53,708 nt of DNA from the NCBI RefSeq assembly GCF_001570885.1, contig NZ_BCSN01000015.1, forward strand, positions 1 to 53,708, written 5' to 3'. Source of the DNA: Micrococcus lylae NBRC 15355. Lineage in GTDB: Bacteria > Actinomycetota > Actinomycetes > Actinomycetales > Micrococcaceae. Positions 24,211 through 33,250 of the stretch are shown one piece after another. Numbering within the stretch: the stretch's first letter is position 1; each line of letters begins with the position of its first letter. The notes under the pieces were generated by a model that searched no databases, was not told where the DNA came from, and saw only the letters and a list, made by a program, of their open reading frames with translations. A program made the position numbers and the translations under genes.

Positions 24211-25277
24211 GCACCGAGAAGATGACCTTCGGCAAGGCGATCAACCGGGCCATGCACCGCGCGATGACGGACGACCCGAAGGTCGTCCTGATGGGCGAGG
24301 ACATCGGCACCCTCGGCGGCGTCTTCCGCATCACCGACGGCCTGATCGACGAGTTCGGGGCCCAGCGCGTCATGGACACCCCGCTCGCCGAGTCCGGCAT
24401 CATGGGCACTGCGCTGGGCCTGGCCTACCGCGGCTACCGCCCTGTCGTGGAGATCCAGTTCGACGGCTTCGTGTACCCGGCCTTCGACCAGATCGTGTCG
24501 AACCTGGCGAAGATGCGTGCCCGCACCGCCGGCAACGTGCAGCTGCCGGTCACCATCCGCATCCCGTTCGGCGGCGGCATCGGCTCCCCGGAGCACCACT
24601 CGGAGTCGCCCGAGGCCTACTTCATGCACACCGCCGGCCTGCGCGTGGTCTCGCCGTCCACCCCGCAGGAGGGCTACGACCTGCTCCGCGCCGCCATCGC
24701 CTCGGACGACCCGGTCGTCTACCTCGAGCCGAAGCGCCGCTACCACGACAAGGGCGAGGTCGACCTGGACGCCGAGATCCCGCCGATGGCCCCGGCCAAG
24801 ATCGTGCGCGAGGGCAAGGACGTCACCCTGGTGGCCTACGGCCCGCTGGTCAAGACCGCCCTGCAGGCCGCCGAGGTGGCTGCGGAGGAGGGCATCGAGA
24901 TCGAGGTGATCGACCTGCGCTCGATCGCCCCGATGGACTCCGGCCTGGTGGAGTCGTCCGTGCGCCGCACCGGCCGTCTGGTCGTGACCCACGAGGCCGG
25001 CCGCTCCGGCGGCGTCGGCGCCGAGCTCGTCGCCACCGTCACCGAGCGCTCCTTCCACTGGCTGGAGTCCCCGCCGGTGCGCGTGACCGGCTTCGACATC
25101 CCGTACCCGGCTGCGAAGCTGGAGGACTACCACCTGCCGGACCTGGACCGCATCCTCGACGGCGTGGACCGTGCCATGGGCCGACCCCACTCGCTCGACT
25201 CCGTGGACATGTTCGCCGCCCCCGAGACCGCCGCCGACTTCCTGGCCGCCCAGGCCCAGCAGGAGGGAACCCGATGA
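24207..25277 (+). CDS. bkdB: 2-oxoacid dehydrogenase E1 beta subunit (branched-chain type)
   Basis: Partner of the E1 alpha subunit, 356 aa. Family features are LMGEDIGTLGGVFRIT, DTPLAESGIMGTALGLAYRG, the IPFGGGIGSPEHHSESPEA block with the histidines of the active site, and the C-terminal transketolase domain starting near GKDVTLVAYGPLV. The 4-nt overlaps at both ends (ATGA) indicate tight translational coupling and equal stoichiometry with E1 alpha and E2. Confidence 0.92.
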   Translation: MSTEKMTFGKAINRAMHRAMTDDPKVVLMGEDIGTLGGVFRITDGLIDEFGAQRVMDTPLAESGIMGTALGLAYRGYRPVVEIQFDGFVYPAFDQIVSNLAKMRARTAGNVQLPVTIRIPFGGGIGSPEHHSESPEAYFMHTAGLRVVSPSTPQEGYDLLRAAIASDDPVVYLEPKRRYHDKGEVDLDAEIPPMAPAKIVREGKDVTLVAYGPLVKTALQAAEVAAEEGIEIEVIDLRSIAPMDSGLVESSVRRTGRLVVTHEAGRSGGVGAELVATVTERSFHWLESPPVRVTGFDIPYPAAKLEDYHLPDLDRILDGVDRAMGRPHSLDSVDMFAAPETAADFLAAQAQQEGTR

Positions 25278-26710
25278 CGAAGAAGATCTTCACCCTCCCC
25301 GACCTGGGCGAGGGCCTCACCGAGTCCGACATCACCTCGTGGCGCGTCTCCGTCGGTGACGCGGTCGAGGTGAACCAGGTGCTGGCCGACGTCGAGACCG
25401 CCAAGGCCGTCGTCGAGCTCTCCAGCCCCTATGCCGGCACCATCGCCGCGCTGCACGCCGAGGAGGGCGACACGGTGGACGTGGGCGCCCCGGTGGTGAC
25501 CTTCGACCTCGGCGGCGACGACGGCGGCGACGCCCCCGCCTCCGACGGCGCCGAGGAGTCCGGCTCCGGTGACGGCCGCGTCCCCACCCTCGTGGGCTAC
25601 GGCGCCGCCGCGGAGAAGGGTCGCCCGTCCCGCCGTGCCCGTCGTGGAGTCGGCCAGGCCGCTCCGGCCGTCCCCACAGCCTCGGCCCCGGCCGCGGCGC
25701 CCGCCGCTCCGGCCGCGGCCCCGGCCGAGGCCCAGGCCACGGCGCCCGCAGCCCCGGCCGCCTCCTCCGGCTCCGGCGAGCGTCCGCGCTCCACTCCGCC
25801 GGTGCGCCTGTACGCCAAGCAGAACGGCGTGGACCTGGAGACTGTGACCGGCACCGGCGCCCACGGCGTGATCACCCGTGCCGACGTCGAGGCCGCCATC
25901 AACGGCGGCTCCGCTTCCGGCCCGGCAGGCCCCGCGTCCGCCGCCGCACCGGCCGCCGCTGCCGCCGCGGGCGCAGCGGCCGGAGCCGTGCGCACCCTCG
26001 GCGGTCGCGAGCGCGAGGTGTCCGTCCCGGTCAAGGGTGTCCGCAAGGCCACCGCCGCGGCGATGGTGAACTCCGCGTTCACCGCCCCGCATGTGACCGA
26101 GTTCCTGCAGGTGGACGTCACCGAGACCATGGAGCTGCTCGCCGAGCTCAAGGCCTCCCGCGAGTTCCGCGACGTGAAGCTCACCCCGATGACCCTCACC
26201 GCCCGCGCCTGTGTGCTCTGCATGGAGCGCACCCCGGACGTCAATGCCCGCTGGGACGAGGCGGCCGGCGCCATCGTGGAGCAGAACTTCGTGAACCTGG
26301 GCTTCGCCGCGGCCACCCCGCGCGGGCTCATGGTCCCGAACGTCAAGGACGCCCAGGCCATGGACCTGCGCGGCCTGGCCGATGCGATCCGCGACCTCAC
26401 GGACAAGGCCCGAGAGGGCACGCTGGCGCCGGCTGAGCTGACCGGCGGCACCTTCACCCTGACCAATGTGGGCGTGTTCGGCGTGGACGCCGGCACCCCG
26501 ATCATCAACCCGGGTGAGGGCGCGATCCTCGCCCTCGGCCAGGTCCGGAGGATGCCGTGGGAGCACAAGGGCGAGATCGCCCTGCGCGACGTCATGACGC
26601 TCTCCCTGTCCTTCGACCACCGCTTCGTGGACGGCGAGCAGGGCTCCCGTTTCCTCGCGGACGTCGGCGCCATGCTGCGCCGCCCGGGCATGACCCTCGC
26701 CATGGTCTGA
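25274..26710 (+). CDS. bkdC: 2-oxoacid dehydrogenase E2 (dihydrolipoamide acyltransferase)
   Basis: Core acyltransferase of the complex, 478 aa. Single N-terminal lipoyl domain with the lipoylated Lys44 in DVETAKAVV, an Ala/Pro-rich hinge (about 130-180), a peripheral subunit-binding domain (about 180-220), a second Ala-rich hinge, and a catalytic domain with DHRFVDG (His449 and Asp453). The start overlaps the E1 beta stop, with AGGAGG 8 nt upstream. E3 (dihydrolipoamide dehydrogenase) is not in the window and must be shared. A perfect 16-bp terminator follows. Confidence 0.93.
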   Translation: MTKKIFTLPDLGEGLTESDITSWRVSVGDAVEVNQVLADVETAKAVVELSSPYAGTIAALHAEEGDTVDVGAPVVTFDLGGDDGGDAPASDGAEESGSGDGRVPTLVGYGAAAEKGRPSRRARRGVGQAAPAVPTASAPAAAPAAPAAAPAEAQATAPAAPAASSGSGERPRSTPPVRLYAKQNGVDLETVTGTGAHGVITRADVEAAINGGSASGPAGPASAAAPAAAAAAGAAAGAVRTLGGREREVSVPVKGVRKATAAAMVNSAFTAPHVTEFLQVDVTETMELLAELKASREFRDVKLTPMTLTARACVLCMERTPDVNARWDEAAGAIVEQNFVNLGFAAATPRGLMVPNVKDAQAMDLRGLADAIRDLTDKAREGTLAPAELTGGTFTLTNVGVFGVDAGTPIINPGEGAILALGQVRRMPWEHKGEIALRDVMTLSLSFDHRFVDGEQGSRFLADVGAMLRRPGMTLAMV

Positions 26711-26749
26711 CCCGCACCGACTGCGCTCCATCCCGCGCACCGTCAGAGC

Positions 26750-26785
26750 GAAGGGCCCCGGAACCGTGTGGTTCCGGGGCCCTTC
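26750..26785. terminator. Terminator after the bkd operon
   Basis: Perfect 16-bp stem (26750-26765 with 26770-26785), loop GTGT, followed by CGTGT. It lies between bkdC and the 3' end of the opposite-strand GNAT gene and can serve both. Confidence 0.88.
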
Positions 26786-26879
26786 CGTGTCCGTTCCGGC
26801 CCGCCAGGGTCGGGGAGGAAAAGCACGACGACGGCCGCCCGCCCCGCGCTCCCGCCTCACCGGGGTCGGAGGGCGGGGC

Positions 26880-27353
26880 TCACTCTCCGGTGAGCTCGAG
26901 GATCTCCTCGGTGACGATTTCGGCGCGGGCGTTGGAGAAGACCTTCTCCTGGCCGACGACCTCGAAGCCGCGGCGCTTCAGGACCTTCTGGGAGCCGACG
27001 TTGTCCGTGGGCACGTGGGCGCGGACCGGGCGCTCTGCGAAGTCGGCGAGGAACTCGTCCACGGCCGCGGTGGTGAGGCCTCGGCCCCAGTATTCGCGGG
27101 CGGTCCAGAAGGACAGCTCCGGGATGCCGTCCTCGCGGGAGCAGACGAGGGCTCCGGCGGCGCGGCCCTGTTCGTCCTGGATGGTCTTCACCTGCGTCTT
27201 CTCGTCGTTCAGCAGGTGGTCCCAGTGGTAGTCGAACACGCCCCGATCCTTCGGATTGCGCGGGGCGAACGCGGACATCACGTTGGCCTCGTCGTCCTGC
27301 TGGTGGGCGAAGAACTCGTCCAGGTCCTCGGGGCGGACATCTCGGAGCGACAC
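26880..27353 (-). CDS. GNAT-family N-acetyltransferase
   Basis: Acetyl-CoA-dependent acetyltransferase of the RimJ-like type, 157 aa. N-terminal VSLRDVRPEDLDEFFAHQQD, then FWTAREYWGRGLTTAAVDEFL holding the pyrophosphate-binding R/Q-x-x-G-x-G/A-like segment (WGRGLTT), and DNVGSQKVLKRRGFEVVG, the usual C-terminal motif. I take the GTG at 27353 because AGAGAGG lies 9 nt upstream and the domain begins right after; a GTG at 27374 or the 183-aa frame are alternatives. Substrate unknown. It is divergent in function from the catabolic genes and lies directly downstream of the TetR gene. Confidence 0.8.
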   Translation of the reverse strand: MSLRDVRPEDLDEFFAHQQDDEANVMSAFAPRNPKDRGVFDYHWDHLLNDEKTQVKTIQDEQGRAAGALVCSREDGIPELSFWTAREYWGRGLTTAAVDEFLADFAERPVRAHVPTDNVGSQKVLKRRGFEVVGQEKVFSNARAEIVTEEILELTGE

Positions 27354-27427
27354 GGCGGTGGACCTCTCTGTCACGGTGCGGTCTGCGGTCGCCGTCCGTC
27401 GGCACGGACGGGTGCGGCGGGTGCTGA

Positions 27428-28060
27428 TCACGCTACCACCGCGGACCGGGCGCGCAGGGCGCCCCAGGCCATGGCGATCAGGGCCGGGCGGCGGGTGCGG
27501 CGGTCCGCGGGGGAGCGGCGCACAGAGCGCGGGGTGGAGTTGAGCAGGCCGAAGACGGCCTGGGCGCGGAAGACGGCGGCGGCCTCGTCCTCGTCCGGGT
27601 GGAGGACGCCGATGTGCTCCGCCCAGAGGTCGATGTACGCGCGCTGCACGCGGATCAGGTCCTGGCGCTCCTCGTCCGGCACCGAGCCGAGGTCCCTGTC
27701 CTGGACGCGGATGACGTCACGGCGGTGCAGGGCGAAGTCCGTGTGGAACTCGACGAGCGCCTCGAGGGCGTGCTCGCCGGGGCGGCGGCCGGCCACGGCG
27801 GCGCGGCCTCCGTCCAGCAGGCCGTGAGAGGCGCTCTCCAGGATCTGCGTCAGCACGGCGGCCTTGCCGCGGAAGTGGCGGTAGATGCCCGGGCCGGAGA
27901 TGCCGCAGGCCGCGCCGATGTCCTCCAGGCGGACGGACTCGAAGCCGCGCTCGGCGAAGAGCCTCGCGGCGGCGTCGAGCAGGTCCTGGCGTCGCTGGGC
28001 CTTGGCCGCCTCCCGGGCGGTGACGGGCTCGGCGACGCTGGAGCTGCGGGGCGTGGGCAT
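27428..28060 (-). CDS. TetR-family transcriptional regulator
   Basis: One-component repressor, 210 aa. The N-terminal helix-turn-helix begins QRRQDLLDAAARLFAERGFESVRLEDIGAACGISGPGIYRHFRGKAAVL (about residues 21-69), followed by a helical ligand-binding domain with LVEFHTDFALHRRDVIRVQDRDL. The frame is open to 28288, but the ATG at 28060 lies 7 nt after TACGAT (28068-28073 on the minus strand) and precedes the domain, indicating a leaderless start. It is divergent from the carboxylase operon, whose start region carries a 20-bp palindrome, so it most likely represses that operon and responds to an acyl-CoA intermediate (inference). Confidence 0.88.
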   Translation of the reverse strand: MPTPRSSSVAEPVTAREAAKAQRRQDLLDAAARLFAERGFESVRLEDIGAACGISGPGIYRHFRGKAAVLTQILESASHGLLDGGRAAVAGRRPGEHALEALVEFHTDFALHRRDVIRVQDRDLGSVPDEERQDLIRVQRAYIDLWAEHIGVLHPDEDEAAAVFRAQAVFGLLNSTPRSVRRSPADRRTRRPALIAMAWGALRARSAVVA

Positions 28061-28067
28061 GCGGACC

Positions 28068-28073
28068 ATCGTA
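28068..28073 (-). promoter_or_regulatory. -10 hexamer of the TetR gene, leaderless
   Basis: TACGAT on the minus strand, 7 nt before the ATG at 28060; no Shine-Dalgarno is present. Confidence 0.5.
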
Positions 28074-28180
28074 ACGGGCACGTCGGCGCGGCTCGGCGGG
28101 CGACGGTCGGGCGGTCCGGCGGTCCTCACGGGCCCGGCGCCCGGCATGCTGTGATGTGGACGACATGGGCATCGGGACAG

Positions 28181-28186
28181 TAGACT
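28181..28186 (+). promoter_or_regulatory. -10 hexamer of the carboxylase operon
   Basis: TAGACT, identical to the bkd operon -10, predicting a start near 28193. No clear -35 is seen 17 bp upstream. Confidence 0.5.
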
Positions 28187-28200
28187 CGACCCTGGTCTTC

Positions 28201-28220
28201 CAGTTAATCGCAATTCACTG
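28201..28220. promoter_or_regulatory. Candidate TetR operator
   Basis: CAGTTAAT-CGCA-ATTCACTG: half-sites of 8 bp match at 7 of 8 positions when reverse-complemented. It stands out as A/T-rich in this GC-rich DNA. It covers about +8 to +28 of the predicted carboxylase-operon transcript and ends just before the Shine-Dalgarno GGAGGT (28225-28230), a good place for repression. The adjacent divergent TetR gene is the obvious binder. Confidence 0.65.
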
Positions 28221-28235
28221 AGTTGGAGGTCGGGC

Positions 28236-29846
28236 ATGTCCGTCCTGTCCACGCGCGCCGTCCCCGAGTCCGCGGAGTTCGCGGACAACGTGGCCGGTCA
28301 CGCCGAGCTCGAGAAGAGCCTGCGCGAGATCGTCGCGCGCACGGCCCTCGGCGGCAGCGAGAAGTCCCGTCAGCGCCACGTCTCCCGCGGCAAGCTGCTG
28401 CCCCGCGAGCGCGTGGACCTGCTGCTGGACGAGGGCTCGCCGTTCATGGAGGTCGGGGCGCTGGCCGCCCACGGGATGTACGACGGCGACTCCCCGGGGG
28501 CCGGCATGGTCGCCGGCATCGGCCTGGTGCACGGCCGGACCGTGATGGTCGTCGCCAACGACGCCACCGTCAAGGGCGGCACGTACTACCCGATGACCGT
28601 GAAGAAGCACCTGCGCGCCCAGGAGATCGCCCTCGAGAACGCGCTGCCCTGCGTGTACCTGGTGGACTCCGGCGGCGCCTTCCTGCCCCGTCAGGACGAG
28701 GTCTTCCCGGACCGCGAGCACTTCGGCCGCATCTTCCGCAACCAGGCGCTGCTGTCCTCAAAGGGCATCCCGCAGATCGCCGCGGTGTGCGGTTCCTCCA
28801 CTGCCGGCGGCGCCTACGTGCCGGCCATGTGCGACGAGACCGTGATCGTCCGCAACCAGGGCACCATCTTCCTCGGCGGCCCGCCGCTGGTGAAGGCCGC
28901 GATCGGCGAGGACGTCACCGCCGAGGAGCTCGGCGGCGGCCGGCTGCACGCCGAGGTCTCCGGCGTCGCCGACCACCTGGCGGACGACGACACCCACGCG
29001 ATGCAGATCCTCCGTGACATCGTGGCGACCCTGCCCCGCCCGAACGAGCCGGCCTGGACCGTGGTGGACCCTGTCGAGCCCGCCGTGGACCCGGAGCAGC
29101 TCACCGGCGTCGTCCCCGTGGACGTCAACGCGGCCTATGACGTGCACGAGGTCATCGCACGGATCGTGGACGGCTCCGAGTTCCACGAGTTCAAGGCCGG
29201 CTACGGCACCACCCTGGTCACCGGCTTCGCCCGGATCGACGGTCACCCGGTGGGCATCGTGGCGAACAACGGCATCCTCTTCGGCGAGTCCGCCCGCAAG
29301 GGCGCGCACTTCGTGGAGCTCTGCGACCAGCGCGGCGTGCCGCTGCTGTTCCTGCAGAACATCTCCGGCTTCATGGTCGGCCGGGACGCGGAGGCCGGCG
29401 GCATCGCCCGCGACGGCGCCAAGATGGTCACCGCCGTGTCCACCTGCCGGGTGCCCAAGCTGACCGTGGTGATCGGCGGCTCCTTCGGTGCCGGCAACTA
29501 CGCGATGTGCGGCCGCGCCTACTCGCCGCGCTTCCTGTGGATGTGGCCGAACGCGCGCATCTCCGTCATGGGCGGCACTCAGGCGGCCTCCGTGCTCACC
29601 CAGATCAAGCAGGACGCCCGCGAGAAGGCGGGCGAGGAGCTGATGAGCGCCGAGGAGTCCGAGGCCTTCGCCGCCCCCATCCGCGCCCAGTACGAGGACC
29701 AGGGCAACCCCCTGTACTCCACCGCCCGCCTGTGGGACGACGGCATCATCACCCCGGGCCAGACCCGCCGCGTGCTGGCCATGGCCCTCGACGTCGTCTC
29801 CCGCCAGCCCCTGCCGGACACCCAGTTCGGCCTGTTCAGGATGTGA
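28236..29846 (+). CDS. accD1: Acyl-CoA carboxylase carboxyltransferase (beta) subunit, methylcrotonyl-CoA type
   Basis: Carboxyltransferase of a biotin-dependent acyl-CoA carboxylase, 536 aa. The signature [28 protein letters not shown] and [15 protein letters not shown], with [16 protein letters not shown], resembles 3-methylcrotonyl-CoA carboxylase beta subunits (MccB/LiuB, AccD1) more than propionyl- or acetyl-CoA types. It would transfer CO2 from biotin to 3-methylcrotonyl-CoA in leucine degradation. ATG with GGAGGT 5 nt upstream. First gene of the operon; its stop overlaps the alpha-subunit start by one base (TGATG). Confidence 0.9.
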   Translation: MSVLSTRAVPESAEFADNVAGHAELEKSLREIVARTALGGSEKSRQRHVSRGKLLPRERVDLLLDEGSPFMEVGALAAHGMYDGDSPGAGMVAGIGLVHGRTVMVVANDATVKGGTYYPMTVKKHLRAQEIALENALPCVYLVDSGGAFLPRQDEVFPDREHFGRIFRNQALLSSKGIPQIAAVCGSSTAGGAYVPAMCDETVIVRNQGTIFLGGPPLVKAAIGEDVTAEELGGGRLHAEVSGVADHLADDDTHAMQILRDIVATLPRPNEPAWTVVDPVEPAVDPEQLTGVVPVDVNAAYDVHEVIARIVDGSEFHEFKAGYGTTLVTGFARIDGHPVGIVANNGILFGESARKGAHFVELCDQRGVPLLFLQNISGFMVGRDAEAGGIARDGAKMVTAVSTCRVPKLTVVIGGSFGAGNYAMCGRAYSPRFLWMWPNARISVMGGTQAASVLTQIKQDAREKAGEELMSAEESEAFAAPIRAQYEDQGNPLYSTARLWDDGIITPGQTRRVLAMALDVVSRQPLPDTQFGLFRM

Positions 29847-31939
29847 TGCCCGTGTCCGAGAAGCTCTTCGACACCGTCCTGGTGGCCAACCGCGGCGAGA
29901 TCGCGGTCCGCGTCATCACCACCCTGCAGCGCCTGGGCATCCGTGCCGTCGCCGTCTACTCGGATGCGGACGCGGACGCCGCCCACGTGCGCCTGGCGGA
30001 CGAGGCCGTGCGGCTCGGCCCCGCCCCGGCCCGCGAGTCCTACCTGGACATCGACGCCGTGGTGGCGGCGTGCAGGGCCACCGGCGCCCAGGCCGTCCAC
30101 CCCGGCTACGGGTTCCTCTCCGAGAACGCGGACTTCGCCCGTGCCCTCGATGCCGCCGGGGTGGTCTTCATCGGCCCGCCGGTGTCCTCCCTGGACGCCA
30201 TGGCGGACAAGATCCGCGCCAAGGAGACCGTCTCCGCCTACGGGGTGCCCGTGGTCCCGGGCATCGCGGACCCGACCCTCACCGACGAGCAGATCATCGC
30301 CCGGGTGGACGAGGTCGGCTTCCCGCTGCTGATCAAGCCGTCCGCCGGCGGTGGCGGCAAGGGCATGTTCGCCGTCCACTCCAAGGACGAGCTGCCCGGC
30401 GCCCTGGCCTCGGCCCGCCGCACCGCGTCCAACGCGTTCGGCGACGACACCCTGCTGCTCGAGCGCCTCATCACCTCCCCACGTCACATCGAGGTGCAGG
30501 TCTTCGCGGACTCGCTCGGCACCACCGTGCATCTGGCCGAGCGCGAGTGCTCCCTGCAGCGCCGCCATCAGAAGGTCATCGAGGAGGCGCCGGCCCCGCT
30601 GCTCACCGCCCACGCAGACGGCGAGGCCCTGCGCGCCCGCCTCGGTGACGCCGCCGTGCAGGCCGCCACCTCCGTCGGCTACGTGGGCGCCGGCACCGTC
30701 GAGTTCCTCGTCTCGGACGACAACCCGGACGAGTTCTTCTTCATGGAGATGAACACCCGCCTCCAGGTGGAGCACCCGGTCTCCGAGGAGGTCGTCCGGG
30801 TCCGTGGCGAGCAGCAGGACTTCGTCGAGCTGCAGGTCCGCGTCGCCGCCGGCGAGCCGCTCGGCTTCGTCCAGGAGGACGTGACCGTCGAGGGCGCGGC
30901 CGTCGAGGCCCGCGTCTACGCAGAGGACCCGGCGAACGGCTTCCTGCCGTCCACCGGGCAGGTGCTCACCTTCGTGGCCCCGCAGGGCGAGGGCGTCCGC
31001 GTGGACTCCCTGATGCATGTGGAGGACCCGGACTCCCAGCCCGAGGTCACCGGCTTCTACGACCCGATGATCGCCAAGGTCATCACCCGCGGCGCCGACC
31101 GTGCCGAGGCCATGGAGCGCCTCGACGCGGCCCTGAAGGACACCGTCCTGACCGGCGTCACCTCCAACCTCGCCTGGCTGCGCCACCTGGCGGCGCTGCC
31201 CGAGGTGCGGCAGGGCCGCCTGACCACCACGATGATCGACGGCATGGACGAGTGGTCCGCCCCCGAGCTGGACGAGGACACCCTCGCCGCCGCGGCCGGC
31301 GCGCTCGCCGAGGTGGACGTGGACACCGCCCACGAGGGCGCGGCGAGGCAGACCTTCGCCCGTCCCCGCGGCGGCCACGGCGCCTGGGCCGCGGGCGACG
31401 CCTGGCGCTCCGTCGGCGCCCCGGCCCCGACCCTGTCCGTCGAGGTCGACGGCGTCCGCCACAGCATCAGCCCGGTGCCCGTCGTCGCCGAGGAGGCGGA
31501 CGAGCACGGCGCGGCCACGGACGCCCCGGAGCCGGCCGTGGACGCCGCGGAGATCCTGGTGCACCCGGCCGACCCGCGCACCGCCTGGGTCCGCCGTGAC
31601 GGGTTCACCTGGCGAGTCCACCGCCAGACCCGCGCCGAGCGCCTCGAGTCCGCCCGCTCCGCCGCGGCCGCCCGCCTCGTCCCGGAGGGCGCCGGCTCCC
31701 CGGAGGCCCGGACCCCGATGCCGGGCACCGTGGTGGCCGTGCACGTGGCCACCGGCGACCGCGTGGAGGCCGGTGCGCACCTGGCTGACGTCGAGGCCAT
31801 GAAGATGGAGCACCCCATCACCGCGGCCGTCGCCGGCACCGTGACCGTCCACGTGTCCCAGGGCGACTCCGTCCCGGCCCAGGGCCTCGTGGCCACCGTC
31901 GAGCCGGACGCCTCCGAGGCCCCGGCCCAGGACGCCTGA
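29846..31939 (+). CDS. accA1: Acyl-CoA carboxylase biotin carboxylase/BCCP (alpha) subunit
   Basis: Biotin carboxylase fused to biotin carboxyl carrier, 697 aa. N-terminal FDTVLVANRGEIAVRV, ATP-grasp loop SAGGGGKGM, the substrate and metal region EMNTRLQVEHPVSEEV, a middle linker domain, and the C-terminal biotinyl domain with biotinylated Lys653 in EAMKMEHPI. Together with the preceding beta subunit it should form an MCC-type complex. Start ATG 29846 overlaps the beta stop; GTG 29852 is a minor alternative. The upstream part of the open frame (from 29507) lies inside accD1 and is not coding. Confidence 0.93.
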   Translation: MPVSEKLFDTVLVANRGEIAVRVITTLQRLGIRAVAVYSDADADAAHVRLADEAVRLGPAPARESYLDIDAVVAACRATGAQAVHPGYGFLSENADFARALDAAGVVFIGPPVSSLDAMADKIRAKETVSAYGVPVVPGIADPTLTDEQIIARVDEVGFPLLIKPSAGGGGKGMFAVHSKDELPGALASARRTASNAFGDDTLLLERLITSPRHIEVQVFADSLGTTVHLAERECSLQRRHQKVIEEAPAPLLTAHADGEALRARLGDAAVQAATSVGYVGAGTVEFLVSDDNPDEFFFMEMNTRLQVEHPVSEEVVRVRGEQQDFVELQVRVAAGEPLGFVQEDVTVEGAAVEARVYAEDPANGFLPSTGQVLTFVAPQGEGVRVDSLMHVEDPDSQPEVTGFYDPMIAKVITRGADRAEAMERLDAALKDTVLTGVTSNLAWLRHLAALPEVRQGRLTTTMIDGMDEWSAPELDEDTLAAAAGALAEVDVDTAHEGAARQTFARPRGGHGAWAAGDAWRSVGAPAPTLSVEVDGVRHSISPVPVVAEEADEHGAATDAPEPAVDAAEILVHPADPRTAWVRRDGFTWRVHRQTRAERLESARSAAAARLVPEGAGSPEARTPMPGTVVAVHVATGDRVEAGAHLADVEAMKMEHPITAAVAGTVTVHVSQGDSVPAQGLVATVEPDASEAPAQDA

Positions 31940-32058
31940 CCCGACCGGGACGGTCCGCGGCCCCGCCGTCGCGTCCCGTCCTGCCACCAGCACACCCATC
32001 GACCAGACCGACCCGGCGCCCCGGCGCCGCACGGACGAGAAGAACAAGGAGCAGCCCC

Positions 32059-33249
32059 ATGGCCAGCCCGAACCATCGCACCCTGCCCGCCCTGGACGAG
32101 GACTACCAGGCCCTCTCCGACACCGTCCGCGAGTTCGCGGACGAGGTCGTCGCCCCGGTCTCCGCCGAGCTCGACGAGAAGCACGAGTTCCCGTACGAGA
32201 TCGTCGCCCAGATGGGCGAGATGGGCCTGTTCGGCCTGCCGTTCTCCGAGGAGTACGGCGGCATGGGCGGCGACTACTTCGCCCTGGGCCTCGCCCTCGA
32301 GCAGCTCGGCCGCGTGAACCAGTCCGTGGCCATCACCCTCGAGGCCGGCGTGTCCCTCGGTGCCATGCCGCTGTACAAGTTCGGCACCGACGAGCAGAAG
32401 CAGACGTGGCTGCCGGACCTCGTGGCCGGCAAGCGCCTGGCCGGCTTCGGCCTCACCGAGCCGAACGCCGGCTCGGACGCGGGAGGCACCCAGACCACCG
32501 CGAAGCTGGAGGACGGCAGCTGGCGCATCAACGGCGCCAAGGAGTTCATCACCAACTCCGGCACCGACATCACCTCGCTGGTGACCGTCACCGCCGTCAC
32601 CGGCACCGTCGAGGGCAAGACCGGCCCGGACGGCAAGCCGGTCAAGGAGATCTCCACGATCATCGTCCCGTCGGACACCGAGGGCTTCACCGCGGCCAAG
32701 GCCTACAACAAGGTCGGCTGGAACTCTTCGGACACCCACCCGCTGCACTTCTCCGACGCCGTCGTGCCGGAGGAGAACCTGCTGGGCACCCGCGGCCGCG
32801 GCTTCGCGAACTTCCTGTCCATCCTGGACGAGGGCCGCATCGCCATCGCCGCGCTCGCCACCGGCGCCGCCCAGGGATGTGTGGACGAGTCCATCGCGTA
32901 TGCGAAGACCCGCACCGCCTTCGGCCGGAACATCGGCTCCTACCAGGCCGTGTCCTTCAAGATCGCCCGCATGCAGGCCCGCGCCCACGCCGCCCGCCTG
33001 GCCTACTACGAGGCCGCGCAGAAGATGCTGGCCGGCAAGCCGTTCAAGACCGAGGCCGCCATGGCCAAGCTGATCGCCGGCGAGGCCGCCATGGACAACG
33101 CCCGCGACGCGACCCAGGTGTTCGGCGGCTACGGCTTCATGAACGAGTCCCTGGTGGCCCGCCACTACCGAGACTCGAAGATCCTCGAGGTCGGCGAGGG
33201 CACCACCGAGGTGCAGCTGATGCTGATCGCCCGCGAGCTGGGCCTCTGA
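32059..33249 (+). CDS. fadE19: Acyl-CoA dehydrogenase (short/branched-chain type)
   Basis: FAD enzyme of 396 aa that introduces the alpha-beta double bond into an acyl-CoA. FGLTEPNAGSDAGG is the FAD/substrate signature; RTAFGRNIGSYQAVSFKIA and DATQVFGGYGFMNE are family blocks. The residue at the usual catalytic-base position is Glu380 in LEVGEGTTE. Isovaleryl-CoA dehydrogenases have Ala or Gly there, so this looks like a general short-branched-chain enzyme such as FadE19. ATG 32059 follows an AAGGAG 8 nt upstream. It belongs to the leucine-type operon; role in isovaleryl-, 2-methylbutyryl- or isobutyryl-CoA oxidation is inferred from neighbours. Confidence 0.9.
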   Translation: MASPNHRTLPALDEDYQALSDTVREFADEVVAPVSAELDEKHEFPYEIVAQMGEMGLFGLPFSEEYGGMGGDYFALGLALEQLGRVNQSVAITLEAGVSLGAMPLYKFGTDEQKQTWLPDLVAGKRLAGFGLTEPNAGSDAGGTQTTAKLEDGSWRINGAKEFITNSGTDITSLVTVTAVTGTVEGKTGPDGKPVKEISTIIVPSDTEGFTAAKAYNKVGWNSSDTHPLHFSDAVVPEENLLGTRGRGFANFLSILDEGRIAIAALATGAAQGCVDESIAYAKTRTAFGRNIGSYQAVSFKIARMQARAHAARLAYYEAAQKMLAGKPFKTEAAMAKLIAGEAAMDNARDATQVFGGYGFMNESLVARHYRDSKILEVGEGTTEVQLMLIARELGL

Positions 33250-33250
33250 C

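Noticed and set aside
23825-25273. The E2 frame is open for about 1.45 kb upstream of its start, reading through E1
   Set aside because: This is an artefact of high GC. The true E2 start at 25274 has a ribosome-binding site, begins the lipoyl domain and overlaps the E1 beta stop; the upstream peptide is Arg/Pro/Thr-rich shadow.
29579-32047. Very long antisense open frames (here over 800 codons) opposite accD/accA, and similar ones opposite other genes
   Set aside because: They mirror well-supported genes, give Gly/His/Arg-rich or Val/Leu/Gly-rich translations with no domain, and result from G/C at third positions.
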